From Pseudomonadota bacterium (GTDB lineage: Bacteria; Pseudomonadota; Alphaproteobacteria; Rhizobiales; Beijerinckiaceae), in contig JAIUNQ010000002.1 of the NCBI GenBank assembly GCA_020161475.1, positions 35,168 to 99,167 of the forward strand: DNA of 64,000 nucleotides. Direction: 5' to 3'. The notes under the pieces are model-generated. The model saw only the letters and a list, made by a program, of their open reading frames with translations, was not told the DNA's origin and made no database searches. Below are positions 36,266-44,242 of this stretch, one piece after another (the stretch's first letter is position 1; every line of letters begins with the position of its first letter). The translations under genes and the position numbers were made by a program.

Positions 36266-37561
36266 ATGCGCCATTCGCCCTTCCCCACCCCGCTGCTGAT
36301 GCCTCCTGCGCATGGGCAGGAGGGGCTGTTGCTCTGCCTGCTGTTCCTGATGGTGGCCTCGGCATCGCTGGTCATCGTGGACATCATCTATGCCTCGCTG
36401 ATGGTGGTGCTGACCTCGCTCTCGCTGCTGCTGGGCATTCGCATCGACCGGGGCAACATGCCCTTCATCATCATGCTGCTGGTGTACAACCTCGGCGCGC
36501 TGATGGCGCTTCAGCCCCATCTGAATGATGAAATCGCGCGTGAATTCGTGGTCGGCACGGCCTTCGTGGCCATTTCCTCCACGTTCTACATGCTGATCCT
36601 CAACGAGAACGCCATCGCCCGCTTCGAGGCGATCCGCTGGGGGGCTGTGACTGGCGCCATCATCGCGTCGCTGGCGGGTATTGCGGGCTACCTCGGCTAC
36701 AATGATTCCGCGCTGCTCCATGGCTCACGCGTGGCGGGCACCTTCAAGGATCCGAACGTGTTCGGCTCCGCCACCGCCGCAGCCGCCGTGCTGCTGGCGG
36801 GCAATATTCTCACCAGCCCGCGCCTGCGCCTCATCAAGACCGGTATCCTGCTCATCATCATGCTGGGCGTGTTCCTGTCCTTCTCGCGCGGCTCCTGGGG
36901 CAACCTTGTGCTCGGGTTGATGGTGCTGTTCGGCCTGACGCTGATCACCTCGAACGATGCCGCCATGCGCTCGCGCGTGCTGATCGCGGGGCTGGTGGGC
37001 GTGGTGGTGGCGGGCCTCATGCTGGCCGTGGTGCTGACAAATGAGGAAACCGCCGCCCTGTTCGCGGATCGCTTCGTGCTTCAGAAGGATTACGACGCTG
37101 GCCCTTCAGGCCGCTTCGCCAACCAGATGCGCGCGATCCCTGATCTTCTCGGGCGTCCGCTGGGCCATGGCCCGAACCGCTTCTCGCTGTTCTACCCCGA
37201 AAACCCGCACAACACCTATCTGATGGGCTTTTCCACCTACGGCTGGCTGGGTGGCATCACCTTCCTCTGTTTCATCATCACAACCATTTACGTGACGATG
37301 CGGGCAGTGTTCACGCGCTCTCCCTTCCAGAGCTACGCCGTGCAGGCCGCCGCGATGCTGCTGCCGCATCTGATCCAGAATTTCCAGATCGATACGGACC
37401 GCTGGCGTCACCTGTTCATGATCTACGGCCTGTGCTGGGGTGTGGCCGTGGTGACGCAGCGCTATAGGGGCGAATATCTCGCCTATGCGCATAACGCCTA
37501 TCGCGCGGCAGCGAACCGCTGGGCCGGCACGCCGGGGCGGGATCAGAGCAGCCCGGCGTAA
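36266..37561 (+). CDS. O-antigen ligase / Wzy-like polymerase family membrane protein
   Basis: A 431-residue inner-membrane protein with about ten to eleven helices and a long periplasmic loop in its C-terminal half. That loop holds GPSGRFANQMRAIPDLLGRPLGHGPNRFS and NPHNTYLMGFSTYGWLGG, the Wzy_C signature (PHN near the loop end). Such proteins polymerise repeat units or ligate them to lipid A core; in this cluster, polymerisation is more likely. The start is uncertain: a GTG at 36218 and ATGs at 36266 and 36299 are all possible and none has a clear ribosome-binding site. The 3' end overlaps the convergent glycosyltransferase by 19 bp. Confidence 0.85.
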   Translation: MRHSPFPTPLLMPPAHGQEGLLLCLLFLMVASASLVIVDIIYASLMVVLTSLSLLLGIRIDRGNMPFIIMLLVYNLGALMALQPHLNDEIAREFVVGTAFVAISSTFYMLILNENAIARFEAIRWGAVTGAIIASLAGIAGYLGYNDSALLHGSRVAGTFKDPNVFGSATAAAAVLLAGNILTSPRLRLIKTGILLIIMLGVFLSFSRGSWGNLVLGLMVLFGLTLITSNDAAMRSRVLIAGLVGVVVAGLMLAVVLTNEETAALFADRFVLQKDYDAGPSGRFANQMRAIPDLLGRPLGHGPNRFSLFYPENPHNTYLMGFSTYGWLGGITFLCFIITTIYVTMRAVFTRSPFQSYAVQAAAMLLPHLIQNFQIDTDRWRHLFMIYGLCWGVAVVTQRYRGEYLAYAHNAYRAAANRWAGTPGRDQSSPA

Positions 37562-38751
37562 ACCTCCTCCAGCCGCGCGCAGTGGCGCGCGATGGTGAAG
37601 GGGTTGGCCCAGTAGCGCGCATAGGCGGCATTCGACAGCCGGGTGACGAGCGCATCATCCTCCATGGCTTTGAGGGCGCGGGCGAGATCATCGGGATCGG
37701 CCTGTTTGAACCAGAGGCCGGTTTCACCGTTGACGATGCTTTCACGCCCCGCCGTGCCGTCACCCGAGATCACGGGGGTGCCGAGCGCGAGGCTTTCCAG
37801 CACGGTCAACGGCTGCCCCTCATACCAGAGGGAGGAGAACACCAACGCGCGCGCCTCGCGCAGGCGTTTGCGCACGCCCGCGCCGTCGTGCCAGCCGAGC
37901 AGCTTCGCCTCGGGGTATCGCTGGCGGATGGTGTCGCTGGCCGGGCCATCGCCCACAAAAACGGGAACCTGCCCAGCGCGGCGTGCAGCCTCACAATAGA
38001 GCAGACCACCCTTTTCCTCCGAGATGCGCCCCAGAAAGATGATTTCGCCCGCCGTGGGATCGGGCTTCGGGCCGAGATCATCCACCTCGATGGGGTTGGG
38101 CACCTCATGCAGGCGCGTTGTCGGCGGCAGATGCTTCTCGATGATCGCGCGCTGGAACGGGTGGAAATAGGCCACATCGCGCATCGCGCCCGGCAGATCG
38201 TGCCAGTATTTCGCCGCCATGGTGCGCGTGGTGCGCCACATCTTGTAGGTGAAGGAGCGGCTGTCGCAATGCGTGGTGAGGCAGGCCATGGAGAGCGGCT
38301 TGAGGCCGCAATGGTGATGCTGGCGGTAGTTGTAGAAGCCGCCGTTGGGGCACATCAGGAAATACTCGTGCATGGTGTAGAGCACGGGCAGGCCTGAGGC
38401 CGCGATCGGCAGCGCGATGGACGAGGAGAGCGCCTTGGCCCAGCCGTGAACATGCACGACAGTCTGCCCGCGCGGCTGGCGGGCCAGCAACGCGGCCAAG
38501 GCTTTTGCCGCTTCAGCATTGTGGATGCCGCGCAGGGCGGCGGTGATTTTCGCCGGGTCTTTCACCAGCTCGTGCTGATGGAGGCAATGGACCTCGATTC
38601 CGGCCTCGGTCAGCTCCTTCGCGACGGGCGCGACAGCCGAAAAAACAATCGGCTCATGCCCCAGTGCTTTGAGGCCCAGCGCAGAATCAAAACAGACCTT
38701 GGCCTGACCGCCATTCACATGGGCAGTATCGACAACCAGAACGACGCGCAT
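37543..38751 (-). CDS. Family 4 glycosyltransferase
   Basis: A 402-residue GT-B protein. VLVVDTAHVNGGQAKVCFDSALGLKALGHEP is the N-terminal glycine-loop region, and the acceptor domain includes HVHGWAKALSSSI. The donor-domain motifs are IIFLGRISEEKGG and the E-x7-E motif in SSLWYEGQPLTVLESLALGTPVI. A cysteine-rich segment (MCPNGGFYNYRQHHHCGLKPLSMACLTTHC) in the middle is seen in a subset of GT4 enzymes and may bind metal. It probably belongs to the exopolysaccharide cluster though transcribed oppositely. Confidence 0.9.
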   Translation of the reverse strand: MRVVLVVDTAHVNGGQAKVCFDSALGLKALGHEPIVFSAVAPVAKELTEAGIEVHCLHQHELVKDPAKITAALRGIHNAEAAKALAALLARQPRGQTVVHVHGWAKALSSSIALPIAASGLPVLYTMHEYFLMCPNGGFYNYRQHHHCGLKPLSMACLTTHCDSRSFTYKMWRTTRTMAAKYWHDLPGAMRDVAYFHPFQRAIIEKHLPPTTRLHEVPNPIEVDDLGPKPDPTAGEIIFLGRISEEKGGLLYCEAARRAGQVPVFVGDGPASDTIRQRYPEAKLLGWHDGAGVRKRLREARALVFSSLWYEGQPLTVLESLALGTPVISGDGTAGRESIVNGETGLWFKQADPDDLARALKAMEDDALVTRLSNAAYARYWANPFTIARHCARLEEVYAGLL

Positions 38752-38864
38752 GAAAACCCCGGAAAAGTCCCGTCAAACACCGGGCGGAACCCTATCACCC
38801 GCATCCCAGCAAGAGCTTAACCGGGGCGATGCACAAAAGGCGCGCTTGGAACATGGAAAACAGT

Positions 38865-38893
38865 TTGCATCGCGCCGAGCCTGTGCCTATAAC
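38865..38893 (+). promoter_or_regulatory. Sigma-70-type promoter of tRNA-Pro
   Basis: TTGCAT (38865-38870) and TATAAC (38888-38893) with exactly 17 bp between them, 12 bp before the mature tRNA 5' end. A strong match in sequence and position. Confidence 0.75.
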
Positions 38894-38905
38894 GCCGCCT
38901 CGCGT

Positions 38906-38982
38906 CGGAGTGTAGCGCAGCCTGGTAGCGCACTTGTCTGGGGGACAAGGGGTCGTCGGTTCGAATCCGGCCACTCCGACCA
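38906..38982 (+). tRNA. tRNA-Pro (anticodon GGG), CCA encoded
   Basis: 77 nt with a full cloverleaf: acceptor stem CGGAGTG/CACTCCG, D-loop AGCCTGGTAGC, anticodon stem CTTGT/ACAAG with loop CTGGGGG (anticodon GGG at 38940-38942), T-arm with GGTTCGAATCC, discriminator A and CCA. A promoter lies immediately upstream and a duplicate of the 3' end lies downstream. Confidence 0.96.
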
Positions 38983-39100
38983 TTTTTCAATCGCATCGTT
39001 TCGAACCGACGATTGCTTTTGCAATCGCGCGGCTGGCCTTTGGGCCAAGCGCGATTGCTAGGGCTTTCCGGTTCGAATCCGGCCACTCCGACCATTTTTC
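38957..39100. repeat. 32-bp direct repeat of the tRNA-Pro 3' end (att-like)
   Basis: The last 26 nt of the tRNA plus 6 nt beyond (38957-38988) are repeated perfectly at 39069-39100. The second copy has no tRNA 5' half, so it is a fragment, not a gene. The 80 bp between them include an inverted repeat CAATCGCGC/GCGCGATTG (about 39022-39059) and GATTGC/GCAATC. The arrangement is what integration at a tRNA 3' end leaves behind. Confidence 0.85.
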
Positions 39101-39147
39101 CAAAAGCGCTGTCCTGAACGTGTGGCTGCCCGCCCCGTCAGATCATG

Positions 39148-39522
39148 TCACGGTTGCGCTTTGTCATAAGCGGCGCGGTTTTCCTGAACTTGCGGAAAAT
39201 GGGCTTCTGCCCAGAGAACCAGCGGCCGCAAAAAACCCACCACCTCTACGCCTGTCTTGGTCAGCGCATAGCTCACGACAATCGGCGGCCCGGACATGAC
39301 CGTACGCGTCACATAGCCGTCGCGCTCCAGCGTGCGCAGGTTCTCGGTCAGGACACGCTGCGTAATATCACCAATAATTTTCTTCATCCCCGAAAATCTT
39401 TGTGGGCCACCTTCAAGAGAAAGAAGAATTAGAGAAGACCACTTTCCGGTAACACTGGAAAGAACATTTCGCGCAGAGCACAATCCACTTTCTTCATCCG
39501 TCTGCACGGTTATGTTGAGCAT
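39148..39522 (-). CDS. HxlR-family winged-helix regulator
   Basis: 124 residues. The HxlR signature is evident: VLSSVTGKWSSLILLSLEGGPQRFSGMKKIIGDITQRVLTENLRTLERDGYVTR followed by VSYALTKTGVEV. These are MarR-like DNA-binding proteins that often respond to oxidative or electrophile stress. AAGGAT precedes the ATG at 39522. The first half of the gene is clearly more AT-rich than the second, with a change near 39365. It diverges from the exported NTF2-like gene and is a good candidate for its regulator. The region lies just beyond the tRNA-Pro 3' duplicate. Confidence 0.88.
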   Translation of the reverse strand: MLNITVQTDEESGLCSARNVLSSVTGKWSSLILLSLEGGPQRFSGMKKIIGDITQRVLTENLRTLERDGYVTRTVMSGPPIVVSYALTKTGVEVVGFLRPLVLWAEAHFPQVQENRAAYDKAQP

Positions 39523-39610
39523 ACTTGGTATCCTTTTAGTGCCTAATTGACGAACAAACAGTTCATGCCTAACTCTCTCAACCAAGGCAAACTCTATTAT
39601 CCGGCTGAAA

Positions 39611-40792
39611 ATGACAAAATTGAAAACTCTGTCTATTTTAATCGCCTTGGTTGCGTTCTCAGTAAAAGGAGCAACATCAGTGAATGCGAATGAAGCGAAA
39701 AAGACTGTCGTGAAAGAAGCTGTAGCAGCGATCTTCACAAAGTACGATGCTACTTCGGTTGAAAAACTTCTCAAGGAGGACTACATCCAGCACAATACAG
39801 CCGTCCCCACAGGGCGCGCGCCTATTGTCGGGTTTCTGCCGGCCCTGAAGTCGAGCGGCATCGGTGTTACGACCCATCGCCTGATCGCGGAGGGCAATTT
39901 TGTGGTTGCCCATAACACCTACACCAAGGCCGATCTGTTCGGTGCGCCGACCATTGTTGCTTTCGATGTATTCCGCGTCGAGAATGGCAAGGTCGCCGAG
40001 CATTGGGACAACATCACGCCGGTGGCCAAGCCCAACCCCTCCGGACGCACACAGGTCGATGGCCCGACCGAGATCAGCGATCTCGACAAGACGGCCGACA
40101 ACAAGGCTCTGGTCGCGAACTTCGTCGAGAACGTCCTCATCGGCGGCAAATTCGACCGCCTCGCCCAGTTCATCAACCCGCAACGCTATCACCAGCATAA
40201 CAGCCAGATCGCGGATGGGCTGGACGGACTCGGCGCTGCCGTTGCCGCCATGGCCAAGCAGGGCATCACCATGAAGTACGATACGCTTCATCTGGTGGTG
40301 GCCGAGGGGAACTTCGTGTTCACGATGTCGGAAGGGCGTTTCGCCGGCAAGCCAACGGCCTTCTTCGATCTGTTCCGCGTTCAGGATGGCCTCATTGTCG
40401 AGCACTGGGACGTGATGTCCGATATTCCGGACACGATGGCCCATTCCAACGGCAAGTTCGGCGGGGCTGCACGCCATGTCGGCGGCCCGGCTTCCGTGAT
40501 CGGGAAAAGCTACAAGGCTGACTTCGGCAGCATGAAGTTCCGCCTGGACTTTACCTCGACGCAGGAACTGGTCTGGTCGGAAATCACGCCGAGCGGCTTG
40601 GGGCCGCGCCACAAGGAGAAGATCACTATGGTGGAAGTGCGCCCCGGGGTTTTCATGGTCTACTGGACCGAGGCTTCCGGCATGCGCGTCACGCATGTTG
40701 AGGACTTTGCCCGTGGGGTGGTGCACACCAACATCGCCGGACCGGACGGCAGCTTCTACAACCTGACCGGGACGCTGCACCTGATCCCCTGA
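39611..40792 (+). CDS. Exported protein: two SnoaL/NTF2-like domains plus a MoaF-like C-terminal domain
   Basis: A 393-residue protein with a signal peptide (MTKLKTLSILIALVAFSVKGATSVNA). Domain 1 (about 32-135) and domain 2 (about 165-275) are both SnoaL-like: YIQHNTAVPTGR... FDVFRVENGKVAEHWDNI and YHQHNSQIADG... FDLFRVQDGLIVEHWDVM. Each conserves the HN and EHWD motifs. The C-terminal domain (about 300-393) resembles MoaF-type lipocalin-like proteins: FRLDFTSTQELVWSE... VFMVYWTEASGMRVTHVEDF. SnoaL-like domains bind small hydrophobic molecules and some are isomerases or hydratases; an enzyme role here is not established. The first 180 bp are AT-rich, then GC content rises sharply. The HxlR gene is divergent. 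Confidence 0.8.
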   Translation: MTKLKTLSILIALVAFSVKGATSVNANEAKKTVVKEAVAAIFTKYDATSVEKLLKEDYIQHNTAVPTGRAPIVGFLPALKSSGIGVTTHRLIAEGNFVVAHNTYTKADLFGAPTIVAFDVFRVENGKVAEHWDNITPVAKPNPSGRTQVDGPTEISDLDKTADNKALVANFVENVLIGGKFDRLAQFINPQRYHQHNSQIADGLDGLGAAVAAMAKQGITMKYDTLHLVVAEGNFVFTMSEGRFAGKPTAFFDLFRVQDGLIVEHWDVMSDIPDTMAHSNGKFGGAARHVGGPASVIGKSYKADFGSMKFRLDFTSTQELVWSEITPSGLGPRHKEKITMVEVRPGVFMVYWTEASGMRVTHVEDFARGVVHTNIAGPDGSFYNLTGTLHLIP

Positions 40793-40844
40793 TCTGAAGA
40801 CCAGCCTCCGGCATCCCTCGAGGTGCCGGAGCGCTTTGGCCGCT

Positions 40845-41039
40845 TTACGCGAGCCACCACGCCAGCGCCGCGCCGACCACCAACCCCAATCCCGCGACAA
40901 GGAAGCGTCCCTGACGCTCCTCATTGGCCACCATCGAGCGGATCGAAGGATTGTAACGCGAGATGCGCGTGTAATAGGCAAAGCAGCCGAAGGCTGCGAG
41001 AGCCAGGGTCATCGCGAGGGTGATCAACAAGGGCTTCAT
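40845..41039 (-). CDS. Small two-helix membrane protein of unknown function
   Basis: A 64-residue protein with hydrophobic helices at about 4-22 and 46-63 and a polar central loop (TRISRYNPSIRSMVANEERQG). AAGGTGA precedes the ATG at 41039. No family recognised, but the ribosome-binding site and helix pattern support translation. A hairpin CTCCGGCA/TGCCGGAG at about 40804-40829 lies beyond its 3' end, between it and the NTF2-like gene. Confidence 0.6.
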   Translation of the reverse strand: MKPLLITLAMTLALAAFGCFAYYTRISRYNPSIRSMVANEERQGRFLVAGLGLVVGAALAWWLA

Positions 41040-41277
41040 GGGTTCACCTTCTGCCGGGGACGCAGCGCTCCATGCGCGCGTTCGGGGTGGCGCGCCTTGT
41101 GCCGCATCAAATTACACGACGAAAGTTGAAGGGCGCAGCGCCGACCTCCGATCACAGACTTCGCTGCGCTGCCGCAAAACGGGCGTGCAGCCCAAATTTT
41201 AGGCAGATGCCAGACCGTCCGCGCACCGAAAAATCCGCATACATCTGTTTTTTATAGTTTTTTCAAAACGCCCCAAA

Positions 41278-41296
41278 CCGGCACGGTTCCTGCTTT
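41278..41296 (+). promoter_or_regulatory. Sigma-54 (RpoN)-type promoter of nirB-nirD-nasA
   Basis: CCGGCACGGTTCCTGCTTT closely fits TGGCACG-N4-TTGCW: the invariant GG (41280-41281) and GC (41292-41293) are exactly 10 bp apart. This is the expected control for nitrogen assimilation genes. It predicts a transcript start near 41305. Confidence 0.6.
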
Positions 41297-41308
41297 ACCG
41301 AAGTGATC

Positions 41309-41360
41309 GCGCTGCGACGTGGCAGTGCCCTTTTTCCGGATCTCCGCATGGACGCAGCGC
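41309..41360 (+). promoter_or_regulatory. Putative attenuator in the nirB leader
   Basis: GCGCTGC (41309-41315) can pair with GCAGTGC (41322-41328) around the hexaloop GACGTG, followed by CCTTTTT: a terminator-like hairpin. The same left arm, GCGCTGCG (41309-41316), can instead pair perfectly with CGCAGCGC (41353-41360), which would disrupt the first hairpin. Hexaloop leaders are the targets of ANTAR-domain antiterminators such as NasT, but the loop does not match that consensus fully. Confidence 0.45.
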
Positions 41361-41407
41361 AGCGCGGCGAGAGACGGCATCACCTTCCATTTATGACAGG
41401 ATTGGTC

Positions 41408-43876
41408 ATGGGCAAGCAAAAGCTCGTCATCATTGGCAATGGCATGGCGCCGGGACGCGCGCTGGAGAAGCTGTTCGAAGCGGCACCGGGGGAAAACGGC
41501 GGCACTTCCGCCTTCGATGTCACGGTGTTCAACGCCGAGCCGCGCGTCAATTACGACCGCATCATGCTCTCCCCGGTGCTCGCGGGTGAGAAGACCTTCG
41601 ACGATATCGTGATCCACGGCGACGGCTGGTACATCAAGAACAACGTGACGCTCTACAAGGGCCACAAGATCACCGAGATCGACCGCACAAAAAAAACCGT
41701 GACCTCTGATACCGGCGTCACGGAAGGCTACGACAAGCTGATCATCGCCACCGGCTCCTCGCCCTTCATCATCCCCGTGCCGGGGCATGACATGGCCGGG
41801 GTGGTGAGCTACCGCGACCTCGATGACGTGCATGCCATGATGCTGGCGGCAAAGAAGGGTGGCCGCGCGGTTGTCATCGGCGGCGGCCTGCTGGGGTTGG
41901 AAGCAGCGGCGGGCCTTCAGATGCAGGGCATGGAAGTCACCGTGCTCCACATCATGCCGCACCTGATGGAGCGCCAGCTCGATCCGGCGGCGGGCTACCT
42001 GCTCCAGCGCTCGCTGGAGGCGCGCGGCATCCGCGTGCATTGCAAGGCCAACACCAAGGCGATCGAAGGTGAGGGGCGCGTTTCCGGCGTGCGCCTCGAT
42101 GACGACACGCTCTACCCCGCCGATATCGTGGTGATGGCGGTGGGCATTCGCCCCAATGCGGGCCTCGGCAAGCTCGCCGGGCTGGAGGTGAACCGCGGCA
42201 TCGTGGTGACGCCGGATATGAAGACCTCTGATGCGGACATTTACGCGCTGGGCGAATGCGCGGAGGCCTCGGGACAGGTGTTCGGTCTTGTGGCGCCGCT
42301 TTACGAACAGGCCGGAGTTGTGGCGAAAAACCTGCTGGGCGGCTCCGCTGAGTTCCACCCCAGCGCCACCGCCACCAAGTTGAAGGTGACGGGCTGCGAT
42401 CTCTATTCCGCGGGCGACTTCGGCGAAGCCAAGGACCGCGAGGAGATCGTGCTGCGCGACCCGACGCGCGGGGTCTATCGCCGCCTCGTGCTCAAGGACA
42501 ACGCGATCCTCGGCGCGGTGATGTATGGCGATGTGTCGGACGGGCCGTGGTTCTTCGACATGATCAAGCGCGGCACCGATATCTCCGAGATGCGCGAGAC
42601 GCTGATCTTCGGCCAGGGCTATCAGGGGGGCGCCTCTGCGGACCCTATGGCCGCCGTTGCAGCCTTGCCGGATGATGCGGAAATCTGCGGCTGCAACGGC
42701 GTTTGCAAGGGCACCATCTCGAAAAAGATTACCGAACTGGGGCTGACCAGCCTCGATGACGTGCGTGCGCATACCAAGGCGTCTGCCTCCTGTGGCTCCT
42801 GCACGGGCCTTGTCGAGCAGGTGATCAAGCTGACCCTCGGCGATGCCTATCAGGCCAATGCCATCCAGCCTATGTGCACCTGCACCGACCTTGGGCATGA
42901 CGATGTGCGCCGCCTGATCAAGGCGAAATCGCTCAAATCCATCCCCGCCGTAATGCAGGAACTCGGATGGAAAACCTCCTGCGGCTGCGCGAAGTGCCGC
43001 CCGGCACTCAACTATTACCTGATCGCGGATTGGCCGGGAGAATACGAGGATGACGGCAAGAGCCGCTTCATCAACGAGCGCGTGCACGCCAACATCCAGA
43101 AAGACGGCACCTATTCCGTGGTGCCGCGCATGTGGGGCGGCATGACCTCCCCCGCCGAGTTGCGCGCGATTGCCGATGTGGCCGAGAAGTTCAACATTCC
43201 GGCGGTGAAATGCACCGGTGGCCAGCGCATCGACCTGCTCGGGGTCAAAAAGGAAGACCTCCCCGCCGTCTGGGCGGATCTGAATGCGGCGGGCATGGTG
43301 TCGGGCGCGGCTTACGCCAAGGGGCTGCGCACGGTGAAGACCTGCGTGGGCACCGATTGGTGCCGCTTCGGCACGCAGGATTCCACGGGTCTGGGCATCA
43401 AGCTGGAGAAGTTCCTGTGGGGCTCCTGGACACCCGCCAAACTCAAGCTGGCCGTCTCGGGTTGCCCGCGCAACTGCGCGGAGGCCACCTGCAAGGACAT
43501 CGGCGTGATCTGCGTGGATTCGGGCTACGACATCCATTTCGCAGGCGCTGCGGGCCTTGATATCCACGGCACGATCCTGCTGGGCCATGCGGATAGCGAA
43601 GAAGAAGCCATCGAGATCATCGGCGCGCTGACCCAAGCCTACCGCGAGCAGGGCCGCTACCTTGAGCGCATCTACAAGTGGCAGCGCCGTGTGGGCACGG
43701 AGACGATCCGCGCCGCCGTGATCGAGGATCGCGCCAACCGGAAAGCGCTGTTTGATCGCTTCGTCTTTAGCCAGAAGTTTGCGCAGATCGACCCCTGGGC
43801 CGAGCGCGTTGCGGGCAAGGATGCGCATGAGTTCGCACCGATGGCAGAGCTTGCCCCCATGCAGGCTGCGGAATAA
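41408..43876 (+). CDS. nirB: Assimilatory nitrite reductase [NAD(P)H], large subunit
   Basis: Reduces nitrite to ammonium in the cytosol with NirD. The 822-residue protein has an N-terminal FAD/NAD(P)-binding region (GNGMAPGRA; VVIGGGLLGLEAAAGL). Next are two BFD-like Fe-S segments (ICGCNGVCKG... SCGSC and CTCTD... SCGCAKC). The sulfite/nitrite-reductase domain has siroheme/4Fe-4S cysteines in CVGTDWC and SGCPRNCAEATC. The ATG at 41408 follows AGGA; an ATG 15 bases earlier is possible. An A8 tract at about 41689-41696 lies inside the coding region. First gene of nirB-nirD-nasA. Confidence 0.96.
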   Translation: MGKQKLVIIGNGMAPGRALEKLFEAAPGENGGTSAFDVTVFNAEPRVNYDRIMLSPVLAGEKTFDDIVIHGDGWYIKNNVTLYKGHKITEIDRTKKTVTSDTGVTEGYDKLIIATGSSPFIIPVPGHDMAGVVSYRDLDDVHAMMLAAKKGGRAVVIGGGLLGLEAAAGLQMQGMEVTVLHIMPHLMERQLDPAAGYLLQRSLEARGIRVHCKANTKAIEGEGRVSGVRLDDDTLYPADIVVMAVGIRPNAGLGKLAGLEVNRGIVVTPDMKTSDADIYALGECAEASGQVFGLVAPLYEQAGVVAKNLLGGSAEFHPSATATKLKVTGCDLYSAGDFGEAKDREEIVLRDPTRGVYRRLVLKDNAILGAVMYGDVSDGPWFFDMIKRGTDISEMRETLIFGQGYQGGASADPMAAVAALPDDAEICGCNGVCKGTISKKITELGLTSLDDVRAHTKASASCGSCTGLVEQVIKLTLGDAYQANAIQPMCTCTDLGHDDVRRLIKAKSLKSIPAVMQELGWKTSCGCAKCRPALNYYLIADWPGEYEDDGKSRFINERVHANIQKDGTYSVVPRMWGGMTSPAELRAIADVAEKFNIPAVKCTGGQRIDLLGVKKEDLPAVWADLNAAGMVSGAAYAKGLRTVKTCVGTDWCRFGTQDSTGLGIKLEKFLWGSWTPAKLKLAVSGCPRNCAEATCKDIGVICVDSGYDIHFAGAAGLDIHGTILLGHADSEEEAIEIIGALTQAYREQGRYLERIYKWQRRVGTETIRAAVIEDRANRKALFDRFVFSQKFAQIDPWAERVAGKDAHEFAPMAELAPMQAAE

Positions 43877-43881
43877 CCGGG

Positions 43882-44235
43882 ATGATGACAATGAATGCCA
43901 TGACTAAAGAATGGATCGAGGTCGGCGCTGTTGACGATGTGCCGGTGCGCGGCGCGCGCCGGGTGCATACGCAGGCCGGAGAAATCGCCGTGTTCAAATG
44001 CGCGGATGGCAGCCTGTTCGCCCTGCGCAACCGCTGCCCGCACAAGGGCGGCCCGCTCTCGGAGGGGATCGTGCATGGGCATGGGGTCACCTGCCCGCTC
44101 CACAACTGGGTGATTGATCTCTCGACAGGCGAAGCCACGGGCGCGGACAAGGGCTGCACGCCCCAAATTCCGCTCAAAGTGGAGGACGGCCGGATTTTCC
44201 TTGATGGCGCGGCCATCGCCAAGCTGGCGGCGTGA
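43882..44235 (+). CDS. nirD: Nitrite reductase small subunit, Rieske-like
   Basis: 117 residues with an intact Rieske [2Fe-2S] motif: C52-P-H54 in NRCPHKGGPL and C71-P-L-H74 in VTCPLHNW. Some NirD proteins lose these ligands; this one keeps them. It follows nirB after five bases. Several in-frame ATGs (43882, 43885, 43891) are possible starts. Confidence 0.95.
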   Translation: MMTMNAMTKEWIEVGAVDDVPVRGARRVHTQAGEIAVFKCADGSLFALRNRCPHKGGPLSEGIVHGHGVTCPLHNWVIDLSTGEATGADKGCTPQIPLKVEDGRIFLDGAAIAKLAA

Positions 44236-44242
44236 GGCGCTG

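Larger units (their letters stand above)
41040..41407. other. Regulatory region upstream of nirB
   Basis: 368 bp without a convincing gene. It holds the start of the small membrane-protein transcript on the left, an AT-rich block at about 41225-41265, a sigma-54-like promoter at 41278-41296 and a leader with competing hairpins. No clear NtrC or FNR site was found by eye. Confidence 0.6.

Noticed and set aside
39069..39094. Possible second tRNA gene
   Set aside because: Only the T-arm and 3' acceptor half are present; no D-arm, anticodon arm or 5' acceptor strand precedes them.
38934..39299. Open frame of 121 codons overlapping tRNA-Pro
   Set aside because: Begins inside the tRNA and runs through the repeat and the antisense of the HxlR gene, with no ribosome-binding site.
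41252..43891. Open frame of 879 codons on the minus strand opposite nirB
   Set aside because: No ribosome-binding site and no recognisable domains; wholly antisense to nirB, whose motifs are all present.
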